DNA of 44,867 bases from Pseudomonadota bacterium. Its GTDB lineage: Bacteria > Pseudomonadota > Gammaproteobacteria > Pseudomonadales > Moraxellaceae. Under the pieces are notes generated by a model. The model made no database searches. It saw only the letters and a list, made by a program, of their open reading frames with translations, and had not been told where the DNA came from. A program made the translations under genes and the position numbers. The stretch is taken from assembly GCA_021804485.1 (NCBI GenBank), contig JAJZHM010000004.1, forward strand, positions 1 through 44,867. The letters are read 5' to 3'. This document shows, one piece after another, positions 15,478 to 26,922 of this stretch (position 1 is its first letter; every line of letters begins with the position of its first letter).

Positions 15478-18306
15478 ATGCCTAAAAGTCAGATGCAAGT
15501 CATGTTGGATACATCCCAGTTGTCTGCTGAAAATGCAGCTTGGGTCGAAGAGTTGTATGAGCAGTATCTTGTTGCTCCCAGTGAAGTTCCTCCTGACTGG
15601 CGCGGCTATTTTGAGAAACTCCCGCGCGTTCAGGAAGTGGCGCAGGACGTACCGCATGGTGCAGTGCGTGCACAGTTTCTGCATCTTTCCAAAAATCTTC
15701 GCCGTGCTACACCCGTTCCCACTTCCTCAGTCAGTACTGATCATGAACGTCGGCAGGTTGCCGTCCTGCAACTGATTGCTGGTTATCGTAATCGCGGTCA
15801 TCAAAAAGCCAATCTGGATCCCCTTGGGCTGATGAGTCGTGAGCGTGTTCCTGATCTTGAACTTTCGCACCATTCTTTGACTAATGCAGATCTCGATACC
15901 GTGTTTCAGACAGGCAATCTCTGTATTGGCAAGGATGAAGCTTCCTTACGTGAGATGGTCGAAGCGATGGAAGCCATTTACTGTGGCTCCGTTGGTGCCG
16001 AGTACATGCACATCGTTGATACCACCGAAAAGCGATGGATTCAGCAGCGCCTGGAATCCGTGCGGGGTCGTCCGAACTATTCCCGTGAAGCTAGGGTGCA
16101 TCTGCTCGAACGGCTGACTGCTGCGGAAGGACTTGAGAAGTATCTGGGTAGCCGATTTTCTGGTGCCAAGCGCTTTGGTCTTGAAGGCGGAGAAAGTCTG
16201 ATTCCCTTGGTCGATGAACTGATTCAGCGCAGTGGTTCGATGAATGCCAAAGAATTGGTCATCGGTATGGCCCACCGCGGTCGTTTAAATGTTCTGGTCA
16301 ATATCCTGGGTAAGAATCCACAGGATCTCTTTGAGGAATTTGAAGGCAAGGTCAATGTCCGACAGGGCTCGGGCGATGTTAAATACCATCAGGGTTATTC
16401 ATCAAATGTCATGACGCCGGGCGGTGAAGTGCATCTGGCCATGGCATTTAATCCTTCCCATCTTGAAATCGTCTCACCAGTGGTTGAAGGTTCAGTGCGG
16501 GCTCGACAGGATCGTCGCGGCGACCGTCAGGGTGGGCGCGTTATTCCGATTCTCATTCATGGTGATGCTGCGTTTGCAGGTCAGGGCGTTGTCATGGAAA
16601 CCTTCCAGATGTCTGGCACACGTGGCTATGGAACGGGTGGTACCATACATCTTGTGATTAATAATCAGGTTGGTTTTACCACCTCGGAACGTGAGGACGC
16701 ACGTTCTACAGAATACTGCACCGATATTGCCAAGATGGTTCAGGCACCGATTTTTCATGTTAACGGTGATGATCCGGAGGCTGTTGTCTTTGTGACCCAG
16801 TTGGCCTTGGATTTCCGGATGGAATTTCACAAAGATGTCGTCGTTGATGTGTTCTGCTATCGGCGCCGTGGTCATAATGAAGCCGATGAACCCACAGGCA
16901 CCCAACCTTTGATGTATCAAGTCATCAACCGTCTGCCGACGACCCGCCAATTATATGCTGAAAGATTGCAAACGGCGGGTGTGGTCAGCGCTGATGAAGC
17001 CAATACTATGGTTGATGAATACCGACGTGCGCTCGAGTCCGGTGAGCACGTTGTCAAATCACTGGTTCGGGAACCGAACAAGGGCCTGTTTGTCGACTGG
17101 ACTCCTTATATTGGCCACAGTGTGGTTGATGCCTGGGATACTCGGGTGGATCTGCGTGCTTTGCAGGCATTGGGCAAGAAGCTTGATGTTCTTCCTCAGG
17201 GTTTTGTGCTGCAAAAACAGGTTCAGAAGGTGCTTGAAGACCGCACCCGGATGTATGGCGGTTCCATGGAGCTGAACTGGGGTGCTGCCGAAGTTCTGGC
17301 CTATGCATCCTTGCTCGATCAGGGTGTGCCGGTGCGAATTACCGGTCAGGATGTCGGGCGGGGGACTTTCTCGCATCGACACGCAGTGCTGCACAGCCAA
17401 AAAGATGGAACCTGTTTTGTGCCCTTGCAGCATTTGCATGACAAGCAACCGCCTTTTGATATTTATGATTCCCTTCTCTCTGAAGAAGCTGTGCTTGGAT
17501 TTGAATACGGTTATGCCACGACAACACCAAAGGCATTGATTATCTGGGAAGCCCAGTTTGGTGATTTCGCCAACGGCGCCCAGGTTGTGATTGACCAATT
17601 CATCACTTCGGGTGAGACCAAGTGGGAACGTCTGTGTGGTTTGACCATGCTCTTGCCTCATGGGTTCGAGGGACAGGGGCCGGAACATTCATCGGCACGT
17701 CTTGAGCGTTATCTGCAACTTTGCGCCGAGCAGAATATTCAGGTTTGCACGCCGACAACGCCGGCTCAGATTTTCCATCTGTTGCGCAGGCAGGCTATTC
17801 GTCCCTTGCGTAAGCCTCTGATCATTATGTCGCCCAAGAGTCTGTTGCGCCATCGATTGGCAACATCACAACTGGATGAACTGGCTCAGGGTGGTTTCCA
17901 GACGGTGCTTGATGAGATTGATCAGATTGAACCGGACAAGGTCAGTAAGATTGTGCTCTGTGGTGGCAAGGTTTATTACGATCTGCTCGACAAACGTCGC
18001 GAACTGGGTCTGCAGCATGTTGCCCTTATCCGCATCGAACAGTTGTACCCGTTCCCGGAACAAGCCCTCAGTGCCGTCCTGTCGCGTTACCAGCAGACAA
18101 CCCAGATTGTATGGTGTCAGGAAGAACCACAGAACCAGGGGGCCTGGTATTGTACCCAGCATCACATTCATCACGTGGTGCGGCAGTGGAAGGAAAGCTT
18201 GCGCACCAGCTATGTGGGTCGTCCCTCAGCGGCAGCGCCGGCTTGTGGATCGCCGTACCTGCATGCCAAACAGCAGGCAGCGCTGGTGGAAGAGGCCCTG
18301 CAATAA
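15478..18306 (+). CDS. sucA: 2-oxoglutarate dehydrogenase E1
   Basis: 942 residues, close to the usual 930-945. The N-terminus has the binding-arm signature LYEQYLVAPSEVPPDWRGYF. The thiamine diphosphate region GDAAFAGQGVVMET...NNQVGFTTS and the E1-type HRGRLNVLVNILGK are intact, as are the C-terminal transketolase-like parts (FAEQNIQ-type LCAEQNIQVCTPTTPAQ). It decarboxylates 2-oxoglutarate and succinylates the lipoyl group of SucB. GGGAAGG precedes the ATG. It starts 216 bases after sdhB. Confidence 0.97.
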   Translation: MPKSQMQVMLDTSQLSAENAAWVEELYEQYLVAPSEVPPDWRGYFEKLPRVQEVAQDVPHGAVRAQFLHLSKNLRRATPVPTSSVSTDHERRQVAVLQLIAGYRNRGHQKANLDPLGLMSRERVPDLELSHHSLTNADLDTVFQTGNLCIGKDEASLREMVEAMEAIYCGSVGAEYMHIVDTTEKRWIQQRLESVRGRPNYSREARVHLLERLTAAEGLEKYLGSRFSGAKRFGLEGGESLIPLVDELIQRSGSMNAKELVIGMAHRGRLNVLVNILGKNPQDLFEEFEGKVNVRQGSGDVKYHQGYSSNVMTPGGEVHLAMAFNPSHLEIVSPVVEGSVRARQDRRGDRQGGRVIPILIHGDAAFAGQGVVMETFQMSGTRGYGTGGTIHLVINNQVGFTTSEREDARSTEYCTDIAKMVQAPIFHVNGDDPEAVVFVTQLALDFRMEFHKDVVVDVFCYRRRGHNEADEPTGTQPLMYQVINRLPTTRQLYAERLQTAGVVSADEANTMVDEYRRALESGEHVVKSLVREPNKGLFVDWTPYIGHSVVDAWDTRVDLRALQALGKKLDVLPQGFVLQKQVQKVLEDRTRMYGGSMELNWGAAEVLAYASLLDQGVPVRITGQDVGRGTFSHRHAVLHSQKDGTCFVPLQHLHDKQPPFDIYDSLLSEEAVLGFEYGYATTTPKALIIWEAQFGDFANGAQVVIDQFITSGETKWERLCGLTMLLPHGFEGQGPEHSSARLERYLQLCAEQNIQVCTPTTPAQIFHLLRRQAIRPLRKPLIIMSPKSLLRHRLATSQLDELAQGGFQTVLDEIDQIEPDKVSKIVLCGGKVYYDLLDKRRELGLQHVALIRIEQLYPFPEQALSAVLSRYQQTTQIVWCQEEPQNQGAWYCTQHHIHHVVRQWKESLRTSYVGRPSAAAPACGSPYLHAKQQAALVEEALQ

Positions 18307-18343
18307 TCGTGCAGGCATGAAATGGTGAGGAAGAGAGTGGGTT

Positions 18344-19543
18344 ATGGCTATTGAAATCAAAGCTCCAATTTTTCCGGAATCGGTTAGTGGTGGAGATGTA
18401 GCAACCTGGCATAAAAAGGCTGGTGATGCTGTCAAAAGGGATGAACTCCTGGTCGAAATTGAAACCGACAAGGTTGTCATGGAAGTGATCTGTCCTGCAG
18501 ACGGTGTGCTGGCGTCGGTGAGTAAGCCAGAGGGTACTTCGGTTCTTTCCCAGGAAGTTTTGGGAGTCGTTGAGGAAGGAGCGGTTGCAGCTGCTTCGGC
18601 GACTGCTGAGCCCCTTGCCGCCGCCCCGGCAGCGGTTTCCGCTGAAGCGGCTCCTGCGCTAGGCCCTGCTGCGCGCAAATTGGTTGCCGAGCATGGTCTT
18701 GTTGCCGCTTCGATCAGCGGCAGTGGTAAATCGGGTCGAGTGACCAAAGATGATGTTGTGCAGCATATTTCTTCAGCGGCGGTGCCCCGTACGCCTGCTG
18801 CTGCCGCGCCTGCTGCCGTTGCCATGCCAACGATGGTCGGGGAACGAGTTGAGCGTCGTGTCCCCATGACGCGTTTGCGTGCCCGTATTGCCGAGCGTTT
18901 GCTGGAAGCGAAGCAATCAACTGCGATGCTGACAACTTTTAATGAAGTGAACATGGCTCCGGTCATGAACCTGCGCAAGCAGTATGGCGAGAAGTTTGAA
19001 AAGGCTCATGGCGTCCGTCTCGGATTTATGTCCTTTTTTGTCAAGGCGGCGGTCGAAGCACTGCGCCGTTTCCCGGGTGTTAATGCCTCGCTGGACGGTC
19101 AAGATATCATTTATCATGGCTATCAGGATATTGGCGTGGCGGTCTCTTCAGAAAAAGGGTTGGTGGTGCCGATTCTTCGGGAAGCTGAGCATATGTCCCT
19201 CGCTGAAATTGAAGCCAAGATTGCTGAATACGGCAAGAAGGCACGCGATGGCAAACTGAGCATTGAGGATATTACCGGGGGTACTTTCTCTATTTCCAAC
19301 GGCGGCATTTTTGGCTCCTTGCTTTCGACCCCGATTCTGAATCCACCGCAAACTGCTATTCTTGGCATGCACAAGATTCAAGATCGACCGATGGCGGTCA
19401 ATGGTCAGGTGGTGATTCTTCCCATGATGTACTTGGCCCTTTCCTACGATCATCGACTGATTGATGGCAAGGAGGCGGTATCATTTCTGGTGGCCATCAA
19501 GGATATGATTGAGGATCCCACGCGCATCCTCCTCGAAATGTAA
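18344..19543 (+). CDS. sucB: Dihydrolipoamide succinyltransferase E2
   Basis: 399 residues. The lipoyl domain (1-75) has the modified Lys43 in [11 protein letters not shown]. An Ala/Pro linker leads to the peripheral-subunit-binding domain at about 104-142 ([12 protein letters not shown]...GRVTKDDV). A second linker precedes the catalytic domain, ending in [13 protein letters not shown] with His370 and Asp374. It forms the core of the 2-oxoglutarate dehydrogenase complex and makes succinyl-CoA. GAGGAAGAG precedes the ATG. There is a single lipoyl domain, as is normal for SucB. Confidence 0.97.
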   Translation: MAIEIKAPIFPESVSGGDVATWHKKAGDAVKRDELLVEIETDKVVMEVICPADGVLASVSKPEGTSVLSQEVLGVVEEGAVAAASATAEPLAAAPAAVSAEAAPALGPAARKLVAEHGLVAASISGSGKSGRVTKDDVVQHISSAAVPRTPAAAAPAAVAMPTMVGERVERRVPMTRLRARIAERLLEAKQSTAMLTTFNEVNMAPVMNLRKQYGEKFEKAHGVRLGFMSFFVKAAVEALRRFPGVNASLDGQDIIYHGYQDIGVAVSSEKGLVVPILREAEHMSLAEIEAKIAEYGKKARDGKLSIEDITGGTFSISNGGIFGSLLSTPILNPPQTAILGMHKIQDRPMAVNGQVVILPMMYLALSYDHRLIDGKEAVSFLVAIKDMIEDPTRILLEM

Positions 19544-21001
<1,458 letters not shown>

Positions 21002-21037
21002 GATTTGGTGACCTGTAAGCCGGGTTGTCATGGGTAG

Positions 21038-21059
21038 CGGCACAGTACCCCCTGTGCCG
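21038..21059 (+). promoter_or_regulatory. Hairpin between lpd and sucC
   Basis: Perfect 8-base stem cggcacag/ctgtgccg with a 6-base loop, then atttcattt. It may be a weak terminator or attenuator that sets the ratio of sucCD to the upstream genes. Confidence 0.45.
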
Positions 21060-21085
21060 ATTTCATTTCAAGCAAGGGTATAAAA

Positions 21086-22249
21086 ATGAACCTTCACGAG
21101 TATCAAGGCAAGCAGTTATTCGCAGAATACGGTCTTCCGGTGTCGCAAGGCTATGCTGCCACATCGCCCGAAGAGGCGCGCGCTGCCGCAACGCGGATTG
21201 GTGGTGATCGCTGGGTGGTTAAGGCACAGGTTCATGCCGGTGGGCGAGGCAAGGCGGGTGGTGTTAAACTGGTTTCCTCTCTGGATGAAGTGGAACAGTT
21301 CGCCCGGGAAAAACTGGGTACGCGACTGGTAACCTATCAAACCGACGCACAGGGGCAGCCTGTCACCTGTATTCTGGTTGAGACGCTGACGGATATTGCC
21401 AAAGAGCTTTATCTTGGGGCCGTTGTGGATCGCGCCAGCCGCAAGGTCGTCTTCATGGCTTCGACCGAAGGTGGTGTTGAAATCGAGAAGGTTGCCGCTG
21501 AAACACCTGAAAAAATCTTCAAGGTAACGATAGATCCTTTGCTGGGTGCACAACCCTTCCAGGGACGCCAACTGGCCTACCAGCTGGGTCTCAATGCCGA
21601 TCAGGTGAAGGAGTTTGTCAAGATTTACATGGGCCTGGGACGTATGTTCCTTGAACTTGATCTTGCTCTGCTTGAAATCAATCCTCTGGTCATTACCAAG
21701 GCCGAACACCTGCACTGCCTGGATGCCAAAGTAGTGATTGATTCCAATGCCCTCTATCGCCATCCGCGCCTCAAGGCTATGGACGATCCCAGTCAGGTCG
21801 ATGAACGTGAACGTCGGGCAACCGCATGGGAACTGAACTATGTTGCCCTTGATGGCAATATTGGTTGCATGGTCAATGGTGCTGGTCTGGCCATGGCGAC
21901 CATGGACATCATCAAGCTCAAGGGTGGCCGGCCGGCCAATTTTCTGGACGTGGGCGGTGGTGCCACGCGGGAGCGCGTGACTGAAGCATTCAAGATCATT
22001 CTTTCCGATCATAACGTCAAGGCGGTTCTGGTCAACATCTTCGGCGGAATTGTCCGTTGTGACATGATTGCCCAGGGTATTGTTGAGGCAGTGAAAGAAG
22101 TTGGTGTGACGATTCCTGTGGTTGTCCGTCTTGAAGGTAACCGGGCGGAAGAAGGGGCTCAGGTCCTGAAAAACTCGGGCCTGAATATCGTGCCTGCTGC
22201 TTCGCTGAATGAAGCTGGTGAAACTGTTGTTGCGACGCTGGGGGCTTGA
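21086..22249 (+). CDS. sucC: Succinyl-CoA synthetase beta subunit
   Basis: 387 residues. N-terminal ATP-grasp fold ([38 protein letters not shown]) and C-terminal CoA-ligase fold with [20 protein letters not shown] and [10 protein letters not shown]. It forms the nucleotide-binding subunit that makes ATP or GTP from succinyl-CoA. AAGCAAGGG lies upstream of the ATG. Its stop is two bases before the sucD ATG. Confidence 0.97.
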   Translation: MNLHEYQGKQLFAEYGLPVSQGYAATSPEEARAAATRIGGDRWVVKAQVHAGGRGKAGGVKLVSSLDEVEQFAREKLGTRLVTYQTDAQGQPVTCILVETLTDIAKELYLGAVVDRASRKVVFMASTEGGVEIEKVAAETPEKIFKVTIDPLLGAQPFQGRQLAYQLGLNADQVKEFVKIYMGLGRMFLELDLALLEINPLVITKAEHLHCLDAKVVIDSNALYRHPRLKAMDDPSQVDERERRATAWELNYVALDGNIGCMVNGAGLAMATMDIIKLKGGRPANFLDVGGGATRERVTEAFKIILSDHNVKAVLVNIFGGIVRCDMIAQGIVEAVKEVGVTIPVVVRLEGNRAEEGAQVLKNSGLNIVPAASLNEAGETVVATLGA

Positions 22250-22251
22250 CC

Positions 22252-23130
22252 ATGAGTGTGCTGATCGATCGTTCGACCAAAGTGATTTGTCAGGGAATTA
22301 CCGGTTCACAGGGTAGTTTCCACACCGAACAGGCGCTGGCCTATGGTACCCAGATGGTAGGTGGGGTTACGCCCGGCAAAGGGGGAACAACCCACCTTGG
22401 CCTGCCAGTTTTTGATACGGTGCAGCAGGCCGTCAAGGCGACCGGTGCCGATGCAACGGTCATCTATGTGCCTGCGCCCTTGTGCAAGGATGCCATCCTT
22501 GAGGCTATTGATGCCGGTATCAAACTGGTTGTCTGCATTACCGAAGGTGTGCCGACCCTCGACATGATGTATGTCAAGGAATACATCCTGCAACGTGGGG
22601 ATGTGCGCATGATCGGCCCGAACTGCCCGGGTGTGATCACTCCAGGTGCCTGCAAGATTGGCATCATGCCGGGTCATATTCATCTGCCTGGCAAAGTAGG
22701 TATTGTCTCCCGTTCCGGGACACTGACCTATGAAGCGGTCAAGCAGACGACGGATCTTGGTTTTGGACAGTCAACCTGTATCGGGATTGGTGGTGATCCA
22801 ATTCCGGGTATGACCTTCATTGACGCCCTTGCCTTGTTTCAGGAAGATCCTCAGACTGAGGCCATCATCATGGTGGGTGAGATCGGTGGTTCCGCTGAAG
22901 AAGAAGCAGCGGCATTCATCAAGGCGCATGTGACCAAGCCGGTGGTTTCTTACATTGCCGGGGTTACAGCCCCTGCTGGGAAACGCATGGGTCATGCTGG
23001 TGCAATCATTTCCGGGGGGCATGGTACCGCCGCCGAGAAATTTGCGGCTCTGGAAGAAGCAGGAGTTCGGACTGTTCGCAATCCAGCCGAGATGGGCAAG
23101 GCCCTGGCTGAATTGACGGGCTGGCGCTAA
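22252..23130 (+). CDS. sucD: Succinyl-CoA synthetase alpha subunit
   Basis: 292 residues from the ATG at 22252, just after the sucC stop. [24 protein letters not shown] and GGVTPGKGG begin the CoA-binding domain. The active-site histidine is H248 in [12 protein letters not shown]. It carries the phosphohistidine step and binds CoA. It ends the TCA part of the cluster; a GC hairpin follows before miaE. Confidence 0.97.
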   Translation: MSVLIDRSTKVICQGITGSQGSFHTEQALAYGTQMVGGVTPGKGGTTHLGLPVFDTVQQAVKATGADATVIYVPAPLCKDAILEAIDAGIKLVVCITEGVPTLDMMYVKEYILQRGDVRMIGPNCPGVITPGACKIGIMPGHIHLPGKVGIVSRSGTLTYEAVKQTTDLGFGQSTCIGIGGDPIPGMTFIDALALFQEDPQTEAIIMVGEIGGSAEEEAAAFIKAHVTKPVVSYIAGVTAPAGKRMGHAGAIISGGHGTAAEKFAALEEAGVRTVRNPAEMGKALAELTGWR

Positions 23131-23139
23131 GATCCAGTT

Positions 23140-23162
23140 GGGCGGGGCGCGACGCCCTGCCC
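23140..23162 (+). terminator. GC hairpin after sucD
   Basis: Ten-base stem gggcggggcg/cgccctgccc with one G-U pair and a 3-base loop, no U tract. It lies immediately before miaE and is a possible partial terminator. Confidence 0.4.
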
Positions 23163-23171
23163 ATACTCGTC

Positions 23172-23792
23172 ATGCACGATACCGTCCATTCCTTTCTCGG
23201 TTGCGCAACCCCTGAAGCGTGGCTGCAGTATGCTGCCGGGCATCAGGATATTCTCCTGCAGGACCACGCTAATTGTGAGAAAAAAGCGGCAGCCACGGCC
23301 ATCAACCTGATGTTCAGCTATGGGCATTTGCCAGATCTGCAGCAGAAGCTGGCCCAACTGGCACGAGAAGAGCTGTTGCATTATGAGCAGGTCCTTGGCC
23401 ATTTGCGGACTCGCCAACAGACCTTTGTGGCCCTGTCAGCCTCTGGTTATGTCGCCTGCCTGCGTCGTCTGGTTCGTACCCATGAGCCAGCGCGACTGGT
23501 TGATATGATGGTGCTTGGTGCATTGATTGAAGCACGTTCCTGTGAACGGTTCGAGGCACTTGTTCCCTGGGTGGATGAGGAACTTGGCCGCTATTACCGC
23601 TATCTTCTGCGCTCAGAGTCGCGACACTTTACCGATTATCTGAACTTGGCCTGGCAGTACGCTGCCGACGAGGATGTCGCTGCCCGTGTCAGGGTTTTTG
23701 TAGAGGCCGAAGCTCAATACATCCAGTCGCCTGATGCGCTTTTCCGCTTTCACAGTGGTGTTCCTCTGGTAGAGCCTGAACAGTTCGTTTAG
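23172..23792 (+). CDS. miaE: tRNA 2-methylthio-N6-isopentenyladenosine-37 hydroxylase
   Basis: 206 residues, an all-helical ferritin-like diiron protein. Candidate iron ligands appear in order: E36 (NCEKKAA), E67 and H70 (EELLHYEQV), E120 (IEARSCERF), E149 and H152 (SESRHF). MiaE hydroxylates the isopentenyl group of ms2i6A37 using O2, giving ms2io6A. E. coli lacks it, whereas Salmonella, Pseudomonas and Acinetobacter have it. The ATG follows a weak site 42 bases after sucD. Proximity to the TCA genes recalls reported links between this modification and growth on succinate, fumarate and malate in Salmonella. Confidence 0.92.
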   Translation: MHDTVHSFLGCATPEAWLQYAAGHQDILLQDHANCEKKAAATAINLMFSYGHLPDLQQKLAQLAREELLHYEQVLGHLRTRQQTFVALSASGYVACLRRLVRTHEPARLVDMMVLGALIEARSCERFEALVPWVDEELGRYYRYLLRSESRHFTDYLNLAWQYAADEDVAARVRVFVEAEAQYIQSPDALFRFHSGVPLVEPEQFV

Positions 23793-23822
23793 TATCATCA
23801 TTTTTTTCGAGGGTGAATCATC

Positions 23823-25091
23823 ATGCTGGATCCCAGGCTTTTGCGCGGCAATCTGGACGAGGTCTGTCAACGCATGAAGGTGCGTCAGGTTACTATTGAT
23901 ACTGCACCAATTCTTGAGCTTGAAGCAGAGCGCAGAGCGGTACAGACAGAGTCCGAACAGTTGCAGGCAGAGCGTAATAAAACCTCACGCAGTATTGGGC
24001 AAATGCGTGCCAAGGGCGAAGATTCCCAAGCGCTGATGCAGCGCATGCAGGTTGTCAATGAGCGTCTTGAGGCATTAAGTGCTGAACTGGCACGTATTCA
24101 GGCGGCCCAGGAAGATCTCATGATGCGCTTGCCCAATCTACCGCATGCATCGGTTCCTGAGGGCAAGGGCGAAGAAGATAATGTCGAAGTTCGTCGGGTG
24201 GGTCAGCCTGCATCTTTTGCCTTTGCTGCGCGCGATCATGTTGATCTTGGCGAGGCATCGGGTCTCCTGGATGCGGAAGTAGCGGTCAAGTTGACCGGGG
24301 CGCGTTTTACGGTGCTTAGGGGTACATTGGCACGGCTGCAACGGGCGCTAATCCAACTGATGCTGGACACGCATACCCTGCAGCATGGTTACCAGGAAGT
24401 CTATGTGCCCTATCTGGTTAATGCCGACAGTCTGCGAGGAACCGGTCAATTGCCGAAATTTGCCGATGATCTGTTTCGTCTGCAGGGTGAGCGGCCCTAC
24501 TACCTGATTCCGACCGCCGAAGTGCCGGTTACCAATCTGGTCCGGGATGTCATTCTCTCTGAGCAGGAACTACCGCTGCGTATGGTTTGTCATACCCCCT
24601 GCTTCCGTTCCGAGGCAGGCAGTTACGGCAAGGATACCCGCGGGATGATCCGTCAGCACCAGTTCGAGAAAGTGGAACTGGTGCAGGTTGTTCGTCCAGA
24701 AGAGTCGGATCAGGCTTTGGAAGCACTGACTGGACATGCCGAACGCATTCTGCAGATGCTGGATTTACCCTATCGAGTTGTTAGTCTTTGTGGTGGGGAT
24801 CTGGGTTTTTCTGCAGCCAAAACCTATGATCTGGAAGTTTGGTTGCCAGGCCAACAAAAATACCGTGAAATATCCTCCTGTTCCAGTTTTGAGGATTTCC
24901 AGGCCCGCAGACTGCGAGCGCGTTATCGCGGTAGCGATGGTAAGCCTGCTTTGGTCCATACCTTGAACGGTTCTGCGTTGGCGGTAGGACGGACCTTGGT
25001 TGCTATTCTGGAAAATTATCAGGATGAAGGGGGCAGGGTCGCGGTACCGGATGCGCTCAAGCCATGGTTTTCGGGTACGCATCTGTTTTAG
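23823..25091 (+). CDS. serS: Seryl-tRNA synthetase
   Basis: 422 residues. The N-terminal antiparallel coiled-coil arm (about 28-105) that grips the long variable arm of tRNA-Ser is visible as charged heptads. Class II motif 2 ([22 protein letters not shown]) and motif 3 ([20 protein letters not shown]) are intact. It attaches serine to tRNA-Ser and tRNA-Sec. It starts 30 bases after miaE and is followed closely by cysG, an order known from Acinetobacter-like genomes. Confidence 0.97.
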   Translation: MLDPRLLRGNLDEVCQRMKVRQVTIDTAPILELEAERRAVQTESEQLQAERNKTSRSIGQMRAKGEDSQALMQRMQVVNERLEALSAELARIQAAQEDLMMRLPNLPHASVPEGKGEEDNVEVRRVGQPASFAFAARDHVDLGEASGLLDAEVAVKLTGARFTVLRGTLARLQRALIQLMLDTHTLQHGYQEVYVPYLVNADSLRGTGQLPKFADDLFRLQGERPYYLIPTAEVPVTNLVRDVILSEQELPLRMVCHTPCFRSEAGSYGKDTRGMIRQHQFEKVELVQVVRPEESDQALEALTGHAERILQMLDLPYRVVSLCGGDLGFSAAKTYDLEVWLPGQQKYREISSCSSFEDFQARRLRARYRGSDGKPALVHTLNGSALAVGRTLVAILENYQDEGGRVAVPDALKPWFSGTHLF

Positions 25092-25100
25092 GGATTTTTG

Positions 25101-26483
25101 ATGGACTATTTGCCTCTGGCTTTTGATCTGCGACAGCGGCTGGTTCTGCTGGTCGGAGGTGGCCCTGTTGCCCTGCGCAAGCTACGGTTGTTGCTGCGGG
25201 CAGGTGCTCGGGTGCATCTGGTGGCTCCTGAGCTTGTAGAAGGCATTCAGGAACTCCTTGGACCGCAGGTGTGTTGGCGTTCGGGTGTTTTTGAGGAATC
25301 AGATCTGGAATCTGTCTGTCTGGTGATTGCTGCAACCGATGATCGTGCCGTTAATGCTGAGGTTTCGGCTACAGCTACCCGTCGGGGACTTTGGGTTAAT
25401 GCGGTGGATCAGCCGGAATGTTCAACATTTATCATGCCGGCGCTGGTGGATCGGTCTCCTCTACTGGTTGCTATCAGTTCCGGAGGGGCCTCTCCGGTCC
25501 TGGCACGTCTGGTCCGTACCCGCATTGAAGCCATGCTGCCTGGCTCCTTCGGTCGACTGGCCGCCTTGTCCGGAGCCTTGAGGCACAAGGTCAAGAAGGC
25601 TCTGCCTGAGTTGCAACAGCGACGTCGTTTTTGGGAGGAGATGCTACAGGGACGGTTTGCTGAACTGGCCCTGCAGGGCCAGACTGAGGCTGCTACCGCT
25701 TTTCTGGAGACATCCAGTCAAGGGGCTGCAACATCATCGTCCGTTGGTGAGGTGTTTCTGGTTGGAGCCGGACCTGGTGATCCGGATCTTTTGACTTTCA
25801 AGGCCATGCGGCTGATGCAGCAGGCCGATGTGGTGCTTTACGACCGTTTGGTCTCTCCAGAAATTCTTGAGCGCTGTCGCCGGGATGCCGAGTTTGTTTA
25901 TGTGGGCAAGGCCCGGGCGGATCATGCTGTGCCCCAGCCCCAGATTAATGAACTCCTGGTGGCTTATGCACGCAAGGGGTTGAGGGTGTGTCGTCTCAAG
26001 GGTGGCGATCCGTTCATCTTCGGCCGGGGCGGCGAAGAAATTGAACATCTTGCTGCTGAAGGTATTGCCTTTCAGGTGGTTCCCGGCATCAGTGCGGCCA
26101 ATGGATGTGCAGCTTATGCGGGCATTCCACTCACTCATCGTGATTATGCCCAGTCAGTTCGTTTTCTGGCGGGGCATGTCAAGGATGGCGTGATGGACAT
26201 CCCTTGGAACGAGCTCATGCATTCAGGGCAAACACTGGTCTTTTACATGGCCCTTGTTAGTTTGCCGCTCATCTGTCAGACTCTGATGCAGCATGGACGG
26301 CATCCTGACACTCCTGTGGCTGTTATTGCGCGCGGAACCTTACCCGATCAGAAAGTGATTTGCGGGACACTTACCGATATTGCGGAACTCGTTGCCCAGG
26401 GAGGCCTTCGGGCACCTACCCTGACGATTATCGGTGATGTGGTGCGCTTGCGTGCTCGCTTGGCCTGGGGAGAACCGGTATAA
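25101..26483 (+). CDS. cysG: Siroheme synthase, trifunctional
   Basis: 460 residues from the ATG at 25101, after AGGGA; the upstream TTG at 25098 is unlikely. The N-terminal NAD-dependent dehydrogenase/ferrochelatase domain has VLLVGGGPVALRKLRLLL and ISSGGASPVLARLVR (the phosphoserine loop). The C-terminal uroporphyrinogen III methyltransferase domain starts near 216 with VFLVGAGPGDPDLLTFKA and continues with VLYDRLVS and LKGGDPFIFGRGGEE. It makes siroheme for sulfite and nitrite reductases. Ten bases separate it from serS. Confidence 0.96.
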   Translation: MDYLPLAFDLRQRLVLLVGGGPVALRKLRLLLRAGARVHLVAPELVEGIQELLGPQVCWRSGVFEESDLESVCLVIAATDDRAVNAEVSATATRRGLWVNAVDQPECSTFIMPALVDRSPLLVAISSGGASPVLARLVRTRIEAMLPGSFGRLAALSGALRHKVKKALPELQQRRRFWEEMLQGRFAELALQGQTEAATAFLETSSQGAATSSSVGEVFLVGAGPGDPDLLTFKAMRLMQQADVVLYDRLVSPEILERCRRDAEFVYVGKARADHAVPQPQINELLVAYARKGLRVCRLKGGDPFIFGRGGEEIEHLAAEGIAFQVVPGISAANGCAAYAGIPLTHRDYAQSVRFLAGHVKDGVMDIPWNELMHSGQTLVFYMALVSLPLICQTLMQHGRHPDTPVAVIARGTLPDQKVICGTLTDIAELVAQGGLRAPTLTIIGDVVRLRARLAWGEPV

Positions 26484-26551
26484 GCTGTGCAGATTCATTG
26501 AAGTGCAACCTGCTCGTCATGGAATTTGCATGATTTTTACCTATCATTATG

Positions 26552-26574
26552 AAAAAATTACAGAATAATTTTTT
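26552..26574. repeat. A/T-only hairpin
   Basis: Nine-base perfect arms aaaaaatta/taatttttt around cagaa, then more T. On the plus strand it may end the serS-cysG transcript; the stem is weak. Confidence 0.35.
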
Positions 26575-26608
26575 TTGTTCAAGAAATAGCCAGTTGATTT
26601 TCTTGATC

Positions 26609-26636
26609 TTGAGTATTTTCAGAAGCAGGGTATGCT
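26609..26636 (+). promoter_or_regulatory. Probable promoter of the NfeD-like gene
   Basis: TTGAGT at 26609-26614 and TATGCT at 26631-26636 with a 16-base spacer, about 35 bases upstream of the start codon. Confidence 0.5.
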
Positions 26637-26674
26637 AAGATCAGGTTCAGAATAAACGAACGGAGGCAAGGATC

Positions 26675-26911
26675 ATGCTTACAGAATTTGAGGCACGTGT
26701 GACGCATCCGGTAAGTATGTTGGAGCAATGGAGTGCTCTTGAAGGAAAGGCATTTGTGCTTGGTATGCCCAATGCTCTTGGGCAGCATGTACTCACTGTG
26801 GGGAGCAAGCGCTGGATTGTGGCGCATGGTGAGGCACAGCCAGGGGACCGTGTGCGTGTAACTCGAAGCGAAGAAGCCATTCTCTGGGTCGAACGATTGA
26901 TCGAGGTTTAG
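26675..26911 (+). CDS. Small protein resembling the NfeD C-terminal OB-fold domain
   Basis: 78 residues with a GGAGG site about 7 bases upstream and its own promoter-like elements, so it is very likely real. The segments EGKAFVLG, HVLTVGSKRWIVAHGE and AQPGDRVRVTRSEEAILWVE match the beta-strand pattern of the NfeD soluble domain (GxxGxA...GxxWxAxs...i..G..V.V). It has no membrane segment, unlike full NfeD proteins, and no stomatin/slipin gene is adjacent. It may act with a membrane protease or stomatin encoded elsewhere. It is convergent with the lipoprotein gene, 11 bases away. Confidence 0.65.
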   Translation: MLTEFEARVTHPVSMLEQWSALEGKAFVLGMPNALGQHVLTVGSKRWIVAHGEAQPGDRVRVTRSEEAILWVERLIEV

Positions 26912-26922
26912 TCAGGATCGTC

